In this document: positions 1 to 10,519 of the stretch, piece after piece
Numbering within the stretch: position 1 is the stretch's first letter
Layout of the letters: every line of letters begins with the position of its first letter
Assembly: GCA_040385825.1 (NCBI GenBank)
Contig: JAZKGQ010000009.1
Coordinates: 124,001 to 188,000 of the forward strand
Reading direction: 5' to 3'
Source: JANNNF01 sp040385825
GTDB lineage: Bacteria > Pseudomonadota > Alphaproteobacteria > Rhodobacterales > Rhodobacteraceae
DNA: 64,000 nt
Position numbers and translations under genes: made by a program
The notes under the pieces: generated by a model
Database searches by the model: none
The model's input: only the letters and a program-made list of their open reading frames with translations
Told to the model about the DNA's origin: nothing

Positions 1-106
1 CCAGAAACACTTCGGCAATGGCGCGGCCGATGCCGCTGCCCCCTGCCGTCACCAGCACCCGCATGTCGCGGGCATCCAGTGCCAGCGAACGCCCCATACC
101 TGACAT
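1..106 (-). CDS. SDR-family oxidoreductase, N-terminal fragment (cut by window edge)
   Basis: Only the first 35 residues are inside the window. They contain the nucleotide-binding motif TAGGSGIGRAIAE of the classical short-chain dehydrogenase/reductase family (TGxxxGIG), so an NAD(P)-dependent oxidoreductase is very likely. The substrate cannot be judged because the catalytic YxxxK lies outside. ATG at 106 is the first start; another in-frame ATG lies three codons later. It follows the dppDF-type gene after 141 bases and could be the last gene of the same amide/peptide operon. Confidence 0.8.
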   Translation of the reverse strand, partial: MSGMGRSLALDARDMRVLVTAGGSGIGRAIAEVFL

Positions 107-169
107 TCCATCCCCCCGTCACCGCCCGACCCTGTGGTCCGGTCTGGCTGGGGCCAAGTAGCGCAGCTA

Positions 170-226
170 TTTCAGACCGGAGATATGTGGGTTTGCCACA
201 TTCTGGACCGTTTCTTTGGTCTGAAA
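170..226. repeat. Nested inverted repeats between dppDF-like gene and SDR
   Basis: Outer arms TTTCAGACC (170-178) and GGTCTGAAA (218-226) are perfect 9-base complements. Inside them TGTGG (186-190) and CCACA (196-200) form a second dyad with a 5-base spacer. There is no T-run, so it does not look like an intrinsic terminator. It may be an operator pair or a stabilising mRNA structure ahead of the SDR gene. Function is unknown. Confidence 0.4.
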
Positions 227-247
227 CCTACATGCGCGGGGCCATGG

Positions 248-1986
<1,739 letters not shown>

Positions 1987-1990
<4 letters not shown>

Positions 1991-2946
1991 TCAAACACAC
2001 AGCGGGGGAAGTAGAAGCTGACCACCCAGTTCGGCATGTCGACAATCTCGGAAATCCGCAGATCGCCGCAGGTGGACACCAGCATGTAGGCATCCACCGC
2101 CGCCATGCCGCGCGTGGCACAAAGGAAGTCGATCATGTTGGCCACCGCATCGCGCGACGCCTGCATCAGATCGGGACCGATGCCGGTGGTCACCTCGTAC
2201 CCTTTGGCATCCAGATGCCGGGTGACCGGGCCGGGCGTGGTGAAGCGCGGGGTCTTAAGGTTTGCACCCTTCACCAGATCAAGGGTCAGCACCACATCCA
2301 TCGGCGATTCAATGGCGGTGCCGCAGACCTCGCCATCGCCCTGGGCTGCATGGGTGTCACCCACGCTGAACAGGGCCCCCTCCACCTCGACCGGCAGATA
2401 GAGGATCACCCCTGCCGTCAGATCGCGGATGTCCAGATTGCCACCAACGCGCCGGGGCGGGACGACAGAATGCACACCGGGGGCTGCGGGCGCGTTGCCG
2501 ATGGTGCCGGCAAAGGGCTTGAGCGGCACCGCAGCATCGCGCCCCCACATTGCAGGCCCCATCTGGCCCGCGTCATAGGACCAGACCTGCAACGCCGGTT
2601 CCAGAAACTGATCGGCCAGCAGGCCAAAGCCCGGAATGTTCGCTGTCCAGCCAAAGCCGCGTCCGCCGTGGCGCTGCGGGGCAAAGCTGTCGATGGTCAC
2701 CTTGATCGCATCGCCGGGTTGCGCGCCGTCAATGTAGATCGGCCCCGAGGTCGGGTTGATCTTGCCAAAGTCGAGCGTCACCACATCGGCAACCGTAGAC
2801 GACGGGCCAAGCTGGCCCGCCGATGAATCATGGCATTTGAACAGGATCGTCGATCCCGGCGCCACCCGTTCGGCCGGGACAAGCGAATTGTCCCAGCCGA
2901 AGTGATGCTGCGCTGCGTGAATGGTATAGTCGCAGACCTTGCACAT
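1987..2946 (-). CDS. Acetamidase/formamidase family protein
   Basis: A 319-residue protein of the FmdA/AmdA family, which hydrolyses small amides such as formamide or acetamide to ammonia and the acid. The family segments PPRRVGGNLDIRDLTAG and VGDTHAAQGDGEVCGTAIE are recognisable near residues 165-215. No signal peptide is seen, so it should act in the cytoplasm. It starts 2 bases after the binding-protein stop and overlaps the ATPase gene, so it is embedded in the uptake operon. Together with the AmiC and AmiR homologues at the operon head, this points to uptake and hydrolysis of an amide as nitrogen source. The exact substrate is unknown. Confidence 0.9.
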
Positions 2947-2948
2947 GA

Positions 2949-4562
2949 TTACTTCACGAAAACATAGTCATAGTTGACCGGGATCGACACCGGATCGACG
3001 AACAGCGCATCCGCGCCACCCATGCGTTCGGACTTCATCGTATAGCGTTCCTCGTTGAACACCGGCACCCAGGGGGCCTGTTCCATCACGCCGACATAGA
3101 CATCTGACCACAGTTTCAGGCGGTCGGCCGCCTTGGCGGGGTCGGCCAGACTGTCGGCCTCGGTCGCCTTGGCATCAAGGCCCGCATCGCAGAACTTGGA
3201 CCAGTTCCAGCCGCCATCGCCCGCGCCCGCACAGCCAAGGATCGGGCCATAGAAGTTGGACGGATCGGGGAAGTCCGCGATCCAGCCCATGCCGCCCGAC
3301 CAGATCATCGGCGCGGTGCCGGCCCCGCCCGCCTCGATCACGTTGGCTTGGGCAAGGTTCTGGATGCTGGCGGTGATGCCGATGGCCGCCAGATCCTGCT
3401 GGATGGCTTGGGCGATGCGCGGGTTGGGGTCGGTGTTCATCACGAACAATTCCGTCTCGAACCCGTCGGCAAGGCCCGCCTCGGCCAGCAGCGCCTTGGC
3501 GCCCTCCACGTCATAGGCATAGCCCGCATAGCCTTCGGTATAGCCGGGCATCGACGGGGGCAGCGGCTGGGTTGCAGGTGTCGCGCGGCCATTGATGATC
3601 TGGACGATCCGGTCCTTGTTGATCGCCATGTTCACCGCCTTGCGCACTTCTACCTTGTCGAACGGCGCCATGGTGACGTTCAGCGTGATATAGCCGGTGT
3701 GCAACTGCCCACCCACCACAACCCGCGCGGCCTGTGCCGGGTCGCCCATCACTTCGGTAAACTTGGCGGGCGGAATGCCGTCGCCGGGCACGTCCACCTC
3801 GCCGCTTTGCAGGCGCAGCAGGGCGACGACGGGTTCCTGGCCCACCTCGAACAGCACCTGATCCAGATAGGGCACGCCTTCGCGCCAGTAGTCGGCGTTC
3901 TTGGCGAAGACCAGCTTCTGGCCAAGCGTCCATTCCGCCAGCTTGAACGCGCCGGTGCCGACCGGCTGTTTGCCGAAATCGTCGCCTGCGGCCTCGACCG
4001 CCTCTTTCGGCACCACGCTGGCAAAGTTCAGCGCCATGACATGCAGGAAGGTCGCATCGGGGCGCGACAGGGTGATCTTGACGGTCAGGGGATCCACCAC
4101 TTCGACGCCCGACAGGCCCTTGCCATCGGCCACGGTGTCATAGCCCGCGATGGACCCGAAGAACCCCGCCCCCGGCGATTGGGTGGCCGGGTTGGTCACC
4201 CGGTCCAGCGAGTATTTCACATCTTCCGCCGTCATTTCGCGCCCGTTGTGGAATTTCACGCCGGGGCGCAGCTTGAAGGTAAAGGTCATGCCGTCGGGCG
4301 CGATCTCATAGCTTTCGGCCAGACCGGGGCGCAGGTCGGTGGTGCCGGGGACATAATCCATCAGCCCGTCGAACAGCGATTTGATCATCGACCAGTTCTG
4401 CCAGTCATAGCCGATGGCAGGGTCCAGCGTGGCCACGTCATCCTTGTAGGTGACAGTGATCGACCCGCCGGCCTTGGCGGCGGGATCGGGGGTGTAGTCC
4501 TGTGCGAAGGCGGGCAGGGCCAGCGACATCACAAGGGCAGTGGTGGTCAGAAAACGGTTCAT
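2949..4562 (-). CDS. Periplasmic substrate-binding protein, peptide/nickel family (SBP_bac_5)
   Basis: A 537-residue DppA/OppA-type binding protein. The N-terminus MNRFLTTTALVMSLALPAFA is a Sec signal peptide with an A-x-A-like cleavage site before QDYTPD, which fixes the start at 4562 rather than at an upstream in-frame ATG (4619). The mature region shows the family pattern DVATLDPAIGYDWQNW, then GMTFTFKLRPGVKFHNGREMTAEDVKYSLDR. It captures the substrate in the periplasm for the DppB/DppC-type permeases encoded upstream. A strong hairpin precedes it in the dppB-dppA gap and may protect or process its mRNA. Confidence 0.93.
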   Translation of the reverse strand: MNRFLTTTALVMSLALPAFAQDYTPDPAAKAGGSITVTYKDDVATLDPAIGYDWQNWSMIKSLFDGLMDYVPGTTDLRPGLAESYEIAPDGMTFTFKLRPGVKFHNGREMTAEDVKYSLDRVTNPATQSPGAGFFGSIAGYDTVADGKGLSGVEVVDPLTVKITLSRPDATFLHVMALNFASVVPKEAVEAAGDDFGKQPVGTGAFKLAEWTLGQKLVFAKNADYWREGVPYLDQVLFEVGQEPVVALLRLQSGEVDVPGDGIPPAKFTEVMGDPAQAARVVVGGQLHTGYITLNVTMAPFDKVEVRKAVNMAINKDRIVQIINGRATPATQPLPPSMPGYTEGYAGYAYDVEGAKALLAEAGLADGFETELFVMNTDPNPRIAQAIQQDLAAIGITASIQNLAQANVIEAGGAGTAPMIWSGGMGWIADFPDPSNFYGPILGCAGAGDGGWNWSKFCDAGLDAKATEADSLADPAKAADRLKLWSDVYVGVMEQAPWVPVFNEERYTMKSERMGGADALFVDPVSIPVNYDYVFVK

Positions 4563-4583
4563 TACTCTCTCCTGTTGGTTTTG

Positions 4584-4606
4584 CCCGGCGGTCTGTTGCC
4601 GCCGGG
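4584..4606 (-). other. Intercistronic hairpin between dppB-like and dppA-like genes
   Basis: CCCGGCGG (4584-4591) and CCGCCGGG (4599-4606) are perfect 8-base complements around a 7-base loop. No U-tract follows, so it is more likely an mRNA processing or stability element than a terminator. Confidence 0.6.
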
Positions 4607-4620
4607 GTGGCGAAGGCATG

Positions 4621-5541
4621 TCAGCGAAGTTTGATGCGGGGGTCGATGAACGGGGTGATCACATCGGCCAGCAGGTTGCCCAGAACGATGGCGCAGGCCG
4701 ATACAAGGGTGACGCCCATGATGATGGGCGTGTCGACGCGCTGAATCGCCTGCCAGGCAAGCTGGCCGATGCCGGGCCAGCCGAACACGGATTCCACCAC
4801 CACGATGCCGCCCATGAATACGCCGATATCAATGCCGATCATCGCGATGATCGGCAGGATCGCGTTGGGCAGCGCGTGCCGCGCAATCACGCGCGCGCGG
4901 GTCAGGCCCTTGGCGCGGGCGGTGCGGATGTAATCGGCCCCCATCACCTCGATCATGGACGACCGCATCATCCGGCTGTACCAGCCCGACCCGAGTATCC
5001 CCAGGGTCACCGCAGGCAGCACCAGATGCGCCGTGGTGCCGTAACCGCCGATGGGAAACCATTGCAGTTCCACCGCGAACACATACAGCAACAGCAGGCT
5101 GACCACGAATTGCGGGGCCGATACCGTGACGAAAGAGGTCATCATCAGCGCCTGATCCAGCGCCCGGCCCCGCCACAGCGCCGCCGCCACCCCCATGGCA
5201 ATGCCAAGGATCAGCTCGGACAGGATGCCCGCGCCCATCAGCAGCAGCGTGGCGGGCAGGCGCGACCAGATCAGCGCCGCCACTTCGGTCTTTTGCAGAT
5301 AGCTGCGCCCCAGATCGCCCTGCACCAGCCCGGCCAGAAAGCGTCCGTATTGCACCAGAAACGGCTGATCCAGCCCCAGTTGCTGGCGGATGTTTTCCAC
5401 CGTTTCCGCCGTGGCCGACCGGCCCGCAATCTGGCGCACCGGATCGGCGGGCAGCACATACAGCAAAAGGAAGGTGATGAAGCTGACACCCAGCAGGATC
5501 AGCACCGCCTGCACCAGCCGCCGGATCAGATAGAATGCCAT
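4621..5541 (-). CDS. ABC transporter permease, DppB type
   Basis: A 306-residue inner-membrane protein starting MAFYLIRRLVQAVLILLGVSFITF, the canonical DppB opening. It has about six transmembrane segments and the binding-protein-dependent permease EAA-type loop around MGADYIRTARAKGLTRARVIARHALPNAILPI. The open frame runs further upstream but overlaps dppC, so the ATG at 5541, one base after the dppC stop, is chosen. It pairs with the DppC homologue to form the translocation pore. Confidence 0.93.
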   Translation of the reverse strand: MAFYLIRRLVQAVLILLGVSFITFLLLYVLPADPVRQIAGRSATAETVENIRQQLGLDQPFLVQYGRFLAGLVQGDLGRSYLQKTEVAALIWSRLPATLLLMGAGILSELILGIAMGVAAALWRGRALDQALMMTSFVTVSAPQFVVSLLLLYVFAVELQWFPIGGYGTTAHLVLPAVTLGILGSGWYSRMMRSSMIEVMGADYIRTARAKGLTRARVIARHALPNAILPIIAMIGIDIGVFMGGIVVVESVFGWPGIGQLAWQAIQRVDTPIIMGVTLVSACAIVLGNLLADVITPFIDPRIKLR

Positions 5542-5542
5542 G

Positions 5543-6421
5543 TCAGACCCGCCCCCGCTGCATCGGGTCCAGCACATCGCGCAGCGCGTCGCCCACCAGA
5601 TTGAACGCCAGTGCCAGCCCGATGATCGCCGCCGAAGGGATGAACACCAGCCAGGGCGCCGACTGGAAATAGGTCTGGTTTTCAAAGATGATGTTGCCCC
5701 AGCTTGGGGTCGGCGGCTGCACCCCCACCCCAAGGAATGACAGCGTTGCCTCCAGCAGGACCGTGGTGGAAATGCCAAGCGTGCCCCAGACGATGATGGT
5801 GGGCAAAAGATGCGGCAGGATATGCAGGACCAGGATGCGCCCGGTGCCCGCCCCAAGCGTGCGCGCGGCGGCGATGAAATCGCGTTCAGCCAGTGACGTG
5901 GTTTCGGTATAGATCACCCGCGCGGTCTGCACCCAGCTGACAAGGGCGATGACCATGACCACGATCCACAGCGACGGCTCGAAGATCGCCGACAGGCAGA
6001 TCGCCAGCAGCAGCGCCGGAAAGGCCATCATCAGGTCGGTGAACCGCATCAGCACCGCACCGACCCAGCCCCGGAAATACCCGGCCAGCAGCCCGACCAC
6101 CACCCCGATGACCAGTGCGATCCCGTTGGCCAGCACCCCGATCACCAGCGATGTCCGCGCGCCATACAGCAACCGCGACAGCAGATCGCGGCCCAGAAGA
6201 TCGGTGCCAAGCGGGTAGGCCCCGCCGGGCGGCAGCGGCGCACCTTCGATGGTCAGCCCGTCGAACAACTGTTCCTCCGGCGCGAAGGGGGCCAGCCAAG
6301 GGGCCGCGATTGCCGCGCCAACCACCAGCACGATCAGCGCAAAGCCAAAGCAGGCCAGCCTGCGCTGCATCAGCCGCACCAGCACGCCGGGCGGATTATT
6401 TATGGCGGAACTGGTCATCAT
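5543..6421 (-). CDS. ABC transporter permease, DppC type
   Basis: A 292-residue permease (291 if the second of two adjacent ATGs, 6418, is used). It has the DppC pattern: an N-terminal transmembrane helix near residues 20-45, then the periplasmic segment GGAYPLGTDLLGRDLLSRLLYGARTSL, and an EAA loop around AAARTLGAGTGRILVLHILPHLLPTI. It overlaps the 3' end of the AmiR-like gene by 26 bases, so translation is coupled to the antiterminator gene. It is partner of the DppB homologue immediately downstream. Confidence 0.92.
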   Translation of the reverse strand: MMTSSAINNPPGVLVRLMQRRLACFGFALIVLVVGAAIAAPWLAPFAPEEQLFDGLTIEGAPLPPGGAYPLGTDLLGRDLLSRLLYGARTSLVIGVLANGIALVIGVVVGLLAGYFRGWVGAVLMRFTDLMMAFPALLLAICLSAIFEPSLWIVVMVIALVSWVQTARVIYTETTSLAERDFIAAARTLGAGTGRILVLHILPHLLPTIIVWGTLGISTTVLLEATLSFLGVGVQPPTPSWGNIIFENQTYFQSAPWLVFIPSAAIIGLALAFNLVGDALRDVLDPMQRGRV

Positions 6422-7004
6422 CACCCTTTCCGTCGGTCTGGCGGTTTTCGATCCGGGCGGCGGCATCCTCGATGGTCACGCGCCAGGCCATCGCCATCTG
6501 GCGCAACTGGCCATAGGCCTCGTCTTCGGTCTTGCCGCGCGCCGCCAGCATCGCCACCGCCCGCACCACGGTCTGGCGGGCCTCCAGACGGCGGCGCAGA
6601 TCGGCGATCTCGGCCGACAGGGCGCGGCGGGCGTGAAAGGCCTCACGCGCGATCAGCAGGGCGGAATAGGCCCCATGGTCGCCGATGGGCTTCAGAAGTT
6701 GCGCATGTGCCCCCGCCCGCAGCGCCCATTCCACCCGGCCCGGAGCTTCGGACCCGATCAGCGCGATCATCGGCATCAGCGACTCGCCCGGCCCCCAGGG
6801 AAACTGGTCGTCATGGCCCATGTCGGCATCGAAGAACACGAAATCGGCGGCCATTGCCCCCGGCCCAAGGTCGGGCCAGGCCTCGATCACCGTCAGGCCG
6901 ATGGCGGTCAACTGCCGGGTCAGCGCGCCGACGATGGGGTGGGGCCGGTGCAGGATATGGGCCACAGCCCCGCCCAGGTTCTGGATATGCACCCGCTTTG
7001 TCAT
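6396..7004 (-). CDS. amiR: AmiR-like ANTAR-domain transcription antiterminator
   Basis: A 202-residue protein with an N-terminal pseudo-receiver domain (residues about 1-120, with HILHRPHPIVGALTRQL and ADFVFFDADMG) and a C-terminal coiled-coil plus ANTAR domain (about 125-195, with ARQTVVRAVAMLAARGKTEDEAYGQLRQMAMA). ANTAR proteins bind paired hairpins in nascent RNA and prevent intrinsic termination; in Pseudomonas aeruginosa AmiR is held inactive by AmiC until an amide binds. Here the gene overlaps the amiC stop by ATGA, the known arrangement for complex formation. The target is probably the leader ahead of amiC. Confidence 0.88.
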   Translation of the reverse strand: MTKRVHIQNLGGAVAHILHRPHPIVGALTRQLTAIGLTVIEAWPDLGPGAMAADFVFFDADMGHDDQFPWGPGESLMPMIALIGSEAPGRVEWALRAGAHAQLLKPIGDHGAYSALLIAREAFHARRALSAEIADLRRRLEARQTVVRAVAMLAARGKTEDEAYGQLRQMAMAWRVTIEDAAARIENRQTDGKGDDDQFRHK

Positions 7005-8095
7005 CAGACCACCCGCAACTGGGGCGCAGGGCGCACGGCCTCGCGGCTGCGGCTGAGGTAGGGGTCACCGGCGACGGCGGGGCGGCTGGCGATCACCTGA
7101 AACGCGCCGCCACGCACCTGCGCGATCAGCACCGGCAGGGCGGTGTGGTGGGTGTCGGGGTCGATGATGCCTCCGGGCCTGCCATCAGCCGCCAGCAGTT
7201 GCGCAAGGCTGTGATCCCCGGCCCCCGGCTGTTGCGACAGCAGCCGCGCCAGTTCGCGCACGGCGGCAAAGGACGCAGCCTCATGCGACGATCCAAAATC
7301 CCCGGCAAAGGGCCAGCCCGCCGCCCCCCGGAAATACGGCCCCGCCGCGATCAGCCCCTCGGCAGCCTCGCCCAGTTCGGCAAATTCGCATTCGGTCAGA
7401 TTGCACGACAGCACCGGGCAGCGATCCGCGCGGAACTGCGGGTCTTCCAGACCCAGGGCGCGGTAGGCCGCCAGAAATTCATAGGACGATGGCCCGATCA
7501 GCGAGTTCAGGATGAAATCCGGGCGTGTCAGGCGAATTTCGTCGATCATCCGCCCCACCTCGCACGACCCTATCGGCAGATAGCGCTCTCCCAGCACACG
7601 GCCACCGGCGGCGGTCACGGTTTCACGCGCAAGGCGGTTCATCTCCCACCCCCAGATGTAATTCGATCCGGTGAGGTAAGCGTTGCGCCCATGGGCGGGC
7701 ATCGCCCAGGCCAGCAGCGGCAGCAGATGCTGGTTCGGGCAGGCGTGGGTGTAGACCACATGGTCCGATGTCTCGAACCCTTCGTAGGGCACCGGATACC
7801 ACAGGGTGCCGCCGTGCTTTTCCAGCGTCGGGATCACTTCCTTGCGGCTCCACGAGGTGACACAGCCCACCACATGCCGCGCGCCCGAAGTCTTCAGGAT
7901 GTCGGCGCACAGCGGGCCATAAAGGTCAAAATTGCCGCGCGGGTCGCGTTCCACCGGCACGAAGGTCACCGCACAGGCCGGATCGGCGTTCAACGCGGCA
8001 ATCGCCGCCATGGTGCCGGTGCGGCAGGCCTCGGCGATGCGGACATAGCTGCCCGACCGCGAAAACAAGAGGCCAAGTTCGATCTGAGGCTTCAC
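7004..8095 (-). CDS. amiC: AmiC-like amide sensor / negative regulator (type I periplasmic-binding fold)
   Basis: A 363-residue protein that reads closely like Pseudomonas AmiC: IELGLLFSRSGSYV near the start, FDLYGPLCADILKTSGARHVVGC, then YPVPYEGFETSDHVVY and GSNYIWGWEMNR. No signal peptide, so it is a cytoplasmic ligand sensor rather than a transporter component. The GTG at 8095 is chosen because GGAG lies 7 bases upstream; the open frame extends to 8188, but that part is the leader terminator. Known role of the family: sequesters AmiR until the inducing amide binds. Start codon GTG and the close-by terminator suggest low basal expression. Confidence 0.88.
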   Translation of the reverse strand: MKPQIELGLLFSRSGSYVRIAEACRTGTMAAIAALNADPACAVTFVPVERDPRGNFDLYGPLCADILKTSGARHVVGCVTSWSRKEVIPTLEKHGGTLWYPVPYEGFETSDHVVYTHACPNQHLLPLLAWAMPAHGRNAYLTGSNYIWGWEMNRLARETVTAAGGRVLGERYLPIGSCEVGRMIDEIRLTRPDFILNSLIGPSSYEFLAAYRALGLEDPQFRADRCPVLSCNLTECEFAELGEAAEGLIAAGPYFRGAAGWPFAGDFGSSHEAASFAAVRELARLLSQQPGAGDHSLAQLLAADGRPGGIIDPDTHHTALPVLIAQVRGGAFQVIASRPAVAGDPYLSRSREAVRPAPQLRVV

Positions 8096-8105
8096 TTCGA
8101 TGCTC

Positions 8106-8159
8106 CAAACAAAAAGCCCCGACGCAGGACCACGCAGGGCTGCATTCGGGGCTTGTTTG
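8106..8159 (-). terminator. Leader intrinsic terminator (attenuator) upstream of amiC
   Basis: Read on the minus strand, AAGCCCCGA (8154-8146) pairs perfectly with TCGGGGCTT (8122-8114), followed by a T-rich run TTTTTGTTT. The outer bases GTTTG/CAAAC (8155-8159 and 8106-8110) can extend the stem. It ends only 11 bases before the amiC GTG, so it must be read through for the operon to be expressed. This is the expected target position for ANTAR antitermination. Confidence 0.82.
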
Positions 8160-8364
8160 CCATTTGGCTTTCGCCATGTCTGACGCAAGGGTGACGCAAC
8201 AGATGCGCGCTGTCAACCGTACCGCAGGCTGCCTGCCCTGACCGGCAGGCGATGCCCTGCCGCGCCGGTTCCTGCGGCAGTTTGCAGGCCACTTGTCCGT
8301 TTTTCAGCCGCTGTCCGAAAATCCGGGGCAACTGTCCACCCTATGGCGGGGCTGGTGCCGGGCG
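8160..8364 (-). promoter_or_regulatory. Leader/promoter region of the amide operon
   Basis: On the minus strand it holds a TTGACA hexamer (8216-8211), with no convincing -10 at 17 bases. Two copies of TTGCGTCA follow, 11 bases apart (complement at 8181-8188 and 8192-8199). Upstream is a perfect 7-bp hairpin, GCCTGCC/GGCAGGC (8231-8237 and 8244-8250), with a 6-base loop. I could not find a clear pair of ANTAR-consensus hexaloops (A at loop position 1, G at 4) by eye. Transcription start is undetermined. Confidence 0.5.
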
Positions 8365-9666
8365 TCAGCGCCGTTGGTCAAACAGCCAGTCCCGGATCGC
8401 GGGGATGGCATAGGCATAGACCCAGGTGTTGACATGCCCGGCCCCGCCTTCGGTGGCCCCGGCGTCCAGCACGCTGCCGGGGGTGAAGGTGGTGAAGAAC
8501 ACCCGGCTGTCCTTGTCGGCCTGCGCCCGGATCGCGGCCACCGCCCTGGCCTGTTCGCCCGCCGGGGCCTTGGCATCCAGGCGGCCCCGCGTCACCGCGG
8601 CACCATTGGCTTGCAGGGTGTCCATGATGGCGGTCATGCCGGGGAAGGCCTTGGTGTCATCTTCTGACACCAGCACCCAGAGGGCGTCATCCGCCAAGGG
8701 GGCCACCTGTGCGGCATCCCATTGCCCGGCCACACAGAAGGTGGCGGCAAACAGGTCGGGGTTGGAAATCCCAAGCGCCAGGCTGGTCATGCAGCCCCCC
8801 GACTGGCCGGTGGTGTAAAGCCGGTCCCGGTCCACGGCATAGGTCCGGGCGATCTGGTCGATCAACCGGGGCACAAGGTCGACATAGACAGATGTTTGCG
8901 AGGCGTCATTCGCCAAGGGCACCGGGAATTGCGGCGCCAGCACGAAGGCGGGGTTGCGGGCCTGATCCTCGGCGCTGGCAAAGGCCACCGCTCCCAGGCC
9001 CTGTTGCAGCGTGCGGCGGGGGTTAGACCCGGTGACACCCGCATCGTGCAGGAACAGCACCAGCGGGTAGGATCGGGCGGGATCGTAGTCTTTGGGGATA
9101 TAGAGGTTGTAGTCGAGCAACAGCCCGCTGACCGGATCGGCAAAGCGGAACTGCTGAAAGTCATCCACCACAAGATTGCGGATGCGGGTGGCCAGGATGC
9201 CCTTTTCCCCTGGCTGCACCATCGCGCCCCCGACCAACGCCACCGGGGCCGCGATCCGCGTCACCACCTGCGGGGCCGTGTCCACGCCGCCCGCATAGAC
9301 GACCGAGGCTGCATCGGCCGGATCGAGGGTGATCACCACAAAGCGCCCGTCGGCCTGCGGGGCGTCCAACTCTGCGGTGGCTGTCACCCTGACCGACAGG
9401 ATGCTGCGGTCTTCCACCACAAAGCTGGCGGCGGTGACCAGATCCGCCGCGACGGGGGCTGCAAATTCCACGATCACGGCAACCACATTCTGGCTGCGCC
9501 CGAAAACCTGCGTCACAGCGGTCATGCCCGCAATATCCGCCGAACGGAACAGCGTGTCGTTCACCTTTGGCCCGCCCCCGGTGGGCGCGTCCTGCGCAAA
9601 GGCAAAGCTGGCGCAGCAGATCAGGACGGCGGCAAGGCGGGTGATGTGCAGGGGGTGTGTCGGCAT
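8365..9666 (-). CDS. Exported alpha/beta-hydrolase esterase with N-terminal Ig-like domain
   Basis: A 433-residue protein with a Sec signal peptide (MPTHPLHITRLAAVLICCASFAFAQ). Residues about 30-160 look like an Ig-like beta domain. The C-terminal half is an alpha/beta hydrolase related to PHB-depolymerase and feruloyl-esterase-type enzymes: YNLYIPKDYDPARSYPLVLFLHDAG (oxyanion region), the nucleophile elbow GQSGG, and a late histidine in GAGHVNTW. It should act in the periplasm or outside the cell on an ester. An ATG 8 codons upstream is possible but less signal-peptide-like. It stands alone on the minus strand between the IclR gene and the amide operon; the natural substrate is unknown. Confidence 0.8.
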   Translation of the reverse strand: MPTHPLHITRLAAVLICCASFAFAQDAPTGGGPKVNDTLFRSADIAGMTAVTQVFGRSQNVVAVIVEFAAPVAADLVTAASFVVEDRSILSVRVTATAELDAPQADGRFVVITLDPADAASVVYAGGVDTAPQVVTRIAAPVALVGGAMVQPGEKGILATRIRNLVVDDFQQFRFADPVSGLLLDYNLYIPKDYDPARSYPLVLFLHDAGVTGSNPRRTLQQGLGAVAFASAEDQARNPAFVLAPQFPVPLANDASQTSVYVDLVPRLIDQIARTYAVDRDRLYTTGQSGGCMTSLALGISNPDLFAATFCVAGQWDAAQVAPLADDALWVLVSEDDTKAFPGMTAIMDTLQANGAAVTRGRLDAKAPAGEQARAVAAIRAQADKDSRVFFTTFTPGSVLDAGATEGGAGHVNTWVYAYAIPAIRDWLFDQRR

Positions 9667-9744
9667 GGCATCCTCGGCTGGCTGTGGCACGGCTCTGTGC
9701 CAAATCTGCGCCTTGAACGCCCCGGTGCAAGGATTCCGTTGGGC

Positions 9745-10506
9745 CTATCGCAGCAAACTGGCCAGACTGGCCTGCACTTGCAAAAGCGAGGCAAGGTAGG
9801 CGTCCCGGAATTCCTCGATTGTCTGGTGAAACGCGCCTACCCCCACGTTGATCGCCGCCACCACCTGCCGCCGTGAATTGCGCAGCGGCACCGCGATGGA
9901 CCGCAGGCCCAGCTCGATTTCCTGATCGTTGATCGCATAGCCCTGCACCCGCACCCGCGCCAGTTCCGCCAGAATGGCCTGCGGGTCGGTCAGGGTGTGG
10001 GCGGTGCGGGGCCGCAGCGGGGCGTGGTGCAGGATGGCCGTGGCCTCGGGCAGCGGCAGCGCCGCCAGCAGAACCCGCCCCATCGAGGTGCAACAGGACG
10101 GCAGCCGCGACCCCGGCATCAGGCCGATGGACATGACCTTGCGCTGCGCCGCGCGGGCGACATAGACGATCTCCGCCCCGTCAAGAATGGCGACCGACGA
10201 GCTTTGCCCGATGCGCTCCGACATCTCGTCCAGCAAGGGCTGCACGATCTGCGGCAGCGGCATGGTCGCAAGGCAGGCGGTGCCAAGCCGCAGGACACGG
10301 GGCGTCAGGGTAAAGAACTTGCCGTCGTAATCGGCATAGCCCTGCTGCGCCAGGGTCAGCAGACAGCGCCGCGCCGTCGCCCGGTCCAGCCCGCTGATGG
10401 CGGACACCTCGGCAATGGATTGGCGGGGGCGGTCGGCGGAGAAGGTTTCGATCACCCGCAAGCCCTTGGCCAGACCGCCCATCGTGTCTTTGTCGGTGAT
10501 GGTCAT
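9745..10506 (-). CDS. pcaR: IclR-family transcriptional regulator, PcaR/PcaU type
   Basis: A 253-residue regulator with an N-terminal winged helix (residues about 10-75; QSIAEVSAISGLDRATARRCLLTLAQQGYADYDGKFFTLTPRVL) and a C-terminal IclR effector domain (ending AINVGVGAFHQTIEEFRDAYLASLL). The ATARRCLLTL helix and the LTPRVLRLG segment are typical of the pca regulon subgroup, which senses beta-ketoadipate or protocatechuate. It is divergent from pcaIJF with a 130-base shared promoter region containing a dyad, so it probably controls those genes and itself. Confidence 0.88.
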   Translation of the reverse strand: MTITDKDTMGGLAKGLRVIETFSADRPRQSIAEVSAISGLDRATARRCLLTLAQQGYADYDGKFFTLTPRVLRLGTACLATMPLPQIVQPLLDEMSERIGQSSSVAILDGAEIVYVARAAQRKVMSIGLMPGSRLPSCCTSMGRVLLAALPLPEATAILHHAPLRPRTAHTLTDPQAILAELARVRVQGYAINDQEIELGLRSIAVPLRNSRRQVVAAINVGVGAFHQTIEEFRDAYLASLLQVQASLASLLR

Positions 10507-10519
10507 GGGGCCTGCCGTA

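Noticed and set aside
8231..8250. The 7-bp hairpin with 6-base loop as one of the two ANTAR recognition hairpins
   Set aside because: Its loop (GGTCAG on the transcribed strand) lacks the A1/G4 pattern reported for ANTAR targets, and it lies upstream of the TTGACA hexamer.
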